From: an uncultured Treponema sp.
GTDB lineage: Bacteria > Spirochaetota > Spirochaetia > Treponematales > Treponemataceae
DNA: 7,500 nucleotides
Reading direction: 5' to 3'
NCBI RefSeq assembly: GCF_938029485.1
Contig: NZ_CALHGC010000306.1
Span: 1 to 7,500, forward strand
Numbering within the stretch: the stretch's first letter is position 1; every line of letters begins with the position of its first letter. The notes beneath the pieces were generated by a model that was not told where the DNA came from, ran no database searches, and was given only the letters and a program-made list of their open reading frames with translations. Positions 6,068 to 7,500 of this stretch are shown one piece after another. The position numbers and the translations under genes were made by a program.

Positions 6068-7024
6068 TTACTCAAGCATATTTTTCTGCCGCATGATTTC
6101 AAAAACATTTGACTCTCCAAGGAAGTGTGCAGCGCCTGCAAAGACAAATGTATTGCCGCCTTCACGCAGATATTCATCAAATTTCCGTGCCCATATCCGG
6201 TTCCGATCGGTCAACAGCGTATCGATATAGGCTTGCGCCTTTTCCTCAGAGAAAGAAGACGGCACATCCAAGAGTAATTCGACATGAAAATCTGAAAGTC
6301 CTTTCCGATTATTACTGAGATAAAGGTCTCGAAGCCTATATATTTCTTTCGTGCTTTTATCGATATCCCGTAAGGCTTGTATCAAATCCTTCAATATTGC
6401 AATCTGATCGTCAAAAGTACCGTAGGATAACACTGCAAGCTGCTGTTCTATCGTATCGAGCGCCTCAATTTTTTTATTTGCAGCCCGCTGCATCAAATAC
6501 ATATCGATACCGTCTCCGGCATTCAACCCTGCTTTATTCATTAAAAGCTGCGCTAAGACCGTGTTCAAAATCCACGGATTAAATAAGGCAAGCTGATGCA
6601 CCGCATCATCGCCGATCATTTCATAGAGGAAAGCAAGTTCATCCTCTGATAAGACTTTGAGCAAACTCTTTTTGGGGTCGGCATTTATATTTTTTATGAC
6701 AATGGTTTGCAATTCCGCGGTAAACGCCTCCAGTTCTGCCTTGCCACCGATTTCACTTACCAATCGGTCGGCCTTGTCGAATGCACGAAGTACGTTCCTT
6801 TCAAGCGGATAAAAACTTTTATCGGCGACATGAATAGTTCCGAGCACATAGATGGAGCCATTATTGCCTCTTATCTCCCAAAAAAAACGCTCGGGGTGTT
6901 CTATCAATACCGGCTTCGACAATTCGGAATGCCGTTTAGCCTGTCCCGTAGTCGTACAGGCGGTAAGCACAATGCCCAGCATAATGAGTGACACAAGCTT
7001 TTTCAAATAGACACGAATCTTCAT
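6068..7024 (-). CDS. TraB/GumN-family lipoprotein
   Basis: 318 residues from the ATG at 7024. Seen: a charged start (KIRVYLKK), a hydrophobic segment and the lipobox LTAC with Cys23, hence an exported, lipid-anchored protein. The mature part shows the TraB/PrgY/GumN (Tiki-related) pattern: FFWEI, then YVLGTIHVAD with GxxH at 62-65; SEIGG with a conserved acidic residue; GDGIDMYLMQRA at about 170-181; LDTIEQQLAVL; RNRIWARKFDEYL; and a second GxxH, GAAH at 297-300, in FVFAGAAHFLGE near the C-terminus. The paired GxxH motifs are proposed metal ligands of a metalloprotease-like active site in Tiki proteins; activity here is inferred. A strong GGGAGGAGA lies at 7034-7042, nine bases upstream. An in-frame TTG at 7129 would bury the signal peptide and is rejected. 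A possible 42-codon ORF ends four bases before the start. Confidence 0.88.
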   Translation of the reverse strand: MKIRVYLKKLVSLIMLGIVLTACTTTGQAKRHSELSKPVLIEHPERFFWEIRGNNGSIYVLGTIHVADKSFYPLERNVLRAFDKADRLVSEIGGKAELEAFTAELQTIVIKNINADPKKSLLKVLSEDELAFLYEMIGDDAVHQLALFNPWILNTVLAQLLMNKAGLNAGDGIDMYLMQRAANKKIEALDTIEQQLAVLSYGTFDDQIAILKDLIQALRDIDKSTKEIYRLRDLYLSNNRKGLSDFHVELLLDVPSSFSEEKAQAYIDTLLTDRNRIWARKFDEYLREGGNTFVFAGAAHFLGESNVFEIMRQKNMLE

Positions 7025-7028
7025 ATAG

Positions 7029-7157
7029 TTAGTTCTCCTCCCGACAAAATAACGATTTTTTGTATTCCTTGCTAGAGTAAGCCCATGGCAGCACTTCATA
7101 ACGACACGGGGCAGCAGTAATATTGACAATCAGACAAAGATATATAACTATATTCAT
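7029..7157 (-). CDS. possible 42-codon leader ORF upstream of the TraB/GumN lipoprotein gene
   Basis: An open frame of 42 codons runs from ATG 7157 (or TTG 7160) to TAA at 7029-7031. Seen: a full AAGGAGG lies at 7169-7175, 11 bases before the ATG or 8 before the TTG. The stop is four bases before the lipoprotein ATG, and the lipoprotein's own ribosome binding site is built from the last codons of this frame. The peptide starts hydrophobic (NIVIYLCLIV) and ends charged (CREEN); I recognise no family. The arrangement resembles a translationally coupled leader peptide, but a frame this short can arise by chance, so this is a candidate only. Confidence 0.3.
   Translation of the reverse strand: MNIVIYLCLIVNITAAPCRYEVLPWAYSSKEYKKSLFCREEN
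7034..7042 (-). promoter_or_regulatory. Shine-Dalgarno sequence of the TraB/GumN lipoprotein gene
   Basis: GGGAGGAGA on the minus strand, nine bases before ATG 7024. It overlaps the last sense codons of the candidate leader ORF, so a ribosome finishing that ORF would cover this site. Confidence 0.7.
7123..7154 (+). promoter_or_regulatory. candidate promoter for the plus-strand lipoprotein gene
   Basis: A perfect TTGACA (7123-7128) is followed by TATAAC (7143-7148, 14-base spacer) and TATATT (7149-7154, 20-base spacer). Neither spacer is ideal, so the assignment is weak. If used, the transcript would begin within the left arm of the 15-bp hairpin. Confidence 0.3.
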
Positions 7158-7190
7158 CAACTGATGAACCTCCTTGTTCATCAGTTGATG
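7155..7190. repeat. perfect 15-bp inverted repeat with a Shine-Dalgarno loop
   Basis: CATCAACTGATGAAC (7155-7169) and GTTCATCAGTTGATG (7176-7190) are exact reverse complements around six bases. On the minus strand loop plus first stem base read AAGGAGG; on the plus strand CCTCCTT. Each arm is itself nearly palindromic (TCATCA-AC-TGATGA), so cruciform or alternative folds are possible. Confidence 0.85.
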
Positions 7191-7218
7191 GCGAATTTTG
7201 GCAAAGCCAAAATATCGC
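7191..7218. repeat. 12-bp hairpin with AAA loop and one bulge
   Basis: ATTTTGGC (7195-7202) pairs with GCCAAAAT (7206-7213), extended by GCGA (7191-7194) with TCGC (7215-7218) past a bulged A at 7214. It directly abuts the 15-bp inverted repeat and shares the GGCGA lead-in and GCAAAGC centre with the hairpin at 1943-1963. Confidence 0.65.
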
Positions 7219-7231
7219 TTCTGTTATAACC

Positions 7232-7249
7232 ACCGCCGTCCGTGGCGGT
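7232..7249. repeat. 6-bp GC-rich hairpin just upstream of a ribosome binding site
   Basis: ACCGCC (7232-7237) pairs with GGCGGT (7244-7249) around GTCCGT. It ends three bases before the AGAAGG of the plus-strand lipoprotein gene and may shape its leader. No T-tract follows, so it is not a terminator. Confidence 0.45.
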
Positions 7250-7263
7250 TAGAGAAGGTTGAT

Positions 7264-7500
7264 ATGAAGGTATATATGAAATCAAAAAAAGTTCCGTATA
7301 TCGGGTTCGTATGTTCAATTCTTTTCCTTTTTACCGCCTGTAACAACAGTACCTTTGCGCGGCGGATGCAGGATATGGAAATGGGTGTTAAGAATCCCTC
7401 TTCTATAGAAGAATTGGAATCCGCCATACAAAAATATCAGGGCAAGGTCAACGATATTCTGACAATGGAGCAGCGGGTCGGTATCTGGTACAAAATCCTC
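7264..7500 (+). CDS. lipoprotein, N-terminal 79 residues (3' end outside window)
   Basis: The frame is open from ATG 7264 to the right edge. Seen: lysine-rich start (MKVYMKSKK), hydrophobic segment VPYIGFVCSILFLF, then the lipobox FTAC with Cys26, which predicts signal peptidase II processing and membrane anchoring. The visible mature part is polar and probably helical (SSIEELESAIQKYQGKVNDI, then QRVGIWYKIL). From memory, this layout resembles the start of TPR-containing lipoproteins of treponemes, in which repeats follow the IWYKIL segment, but no complete repeat is inside the window. AGAAGG at 7253-7258, five bases upstream, supports ATG 7264. A second in-frame ATG at 7276, with GAAGG at 7266-7270, would also leave a working signal peptide. 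It diverges from the TraB/GumN lipoprotein gene across a 239-base structured gap. Confidence 0.8.
   Translation, partial: MKVYMKSKKVPYIGFVCSILFLFTACNNSTFARRMQDMEMGVKNPSSIEELESAIQKYQGKVNDILTMEQRVGIWYKIL

Larger units (their letters stand above)
7025..7263. other. divergent intergenic region with three hairpins
   Basis: These 239 bases separate two lipoprotein genes reading away from each other. Apart from the candidate leader ORF they hold a perfect TTGACA (7123-7128), a 15-bp hairpin (7155-7190), a 12-bp hairpin (7191-7218) and a 6-bp hairpin (7232-7249). Nothing here resembles a riboswitch or tRNA that I can name. Confidence 0.6.

Noticed and set aside
7025..7129. Extension of the TraB/GumN protein to a TTG at 7129
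   Set aside because: It would place 35 residues ahead of a complete lipoprotein signal peptide; the ATG at 7024 has a strong ribosome binding site and leaves the lipobox Cys at residue 23.
7224..7427. 67-codon minus-strand open frame
   Set aside because: It is antisense to the signal peptide and start of the plus-strand lipoprotein gene, which has a ribosome binding site and lipobox.

Overview
The window looks like chromosomal DNA of a host-associated spirochaete, most likely a Treponema. This rests on gene content recalled from treponemes (GTP-dependent PEP carboxykinase, a short lipoprotein related to treponemal TPR lipoproteins, a TraB/GumN-type lipoprotein). No rRNA or marker gene is present to prove it. 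There are no tRNA or rRNA genes, CRISPR arrays, transposases or phage genes. I see no complete novel multi-gene system; the most unusual material lies between the genes.

Left part (1-4734, all minus strand). Read in the direction of transcription: an RluA-family pseudouridine synthase (4734 to 4027), GTP-dependent PEP carboxykinase pckG (3871 to 2045), an alpha-D-phosphohexomutase (1908 to 430), and the N-terminal third to half of an SGNH/GDSL hydrolase (399, running off the left edge). The last two are 30 bases apart and probably co-transcribed. The pckG-to-mutase gap (1909-2044) and the synthase-to-pckG gap (3872-4026) carry palindromes or tandem repeats. PckG and the mutase fit central carbon and sugar-phosphate metabolism. 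The first ~1.9 kb is visibly richer in CG/GC dinucleotides than the rest.

Middle (4734-5954). A divergent pair starts almost head to head. The pseudouridine synthase reads left and a secreted transglutaminase-like protein reads right, with start codons only about 15 bases apart, so each promoter must lie inside the other gene or the real synthase start is elsewhere.

Right part (5955-7500). The transglutaminase-like gene converges on a minus-strand TraB/GumN-family lipoprotein gene (7024 to 6068), with a long stem-loop between them. Upstream of that gene is a 239-base divergent region. It holds a perfect 15-bp inverted repeat whose loop is a consensus Shine-Dalgarno sequence on the minus strand (anti-Shine-Dalgarno-like on the plus strand), a second AAA-loop hairpin, a third short hairpin, and a possible 42-codon leader ORF ending four bases before the lipoprotein start. 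A plus-strand lipoprotein gene begins at 7264 and runs off the right edge.
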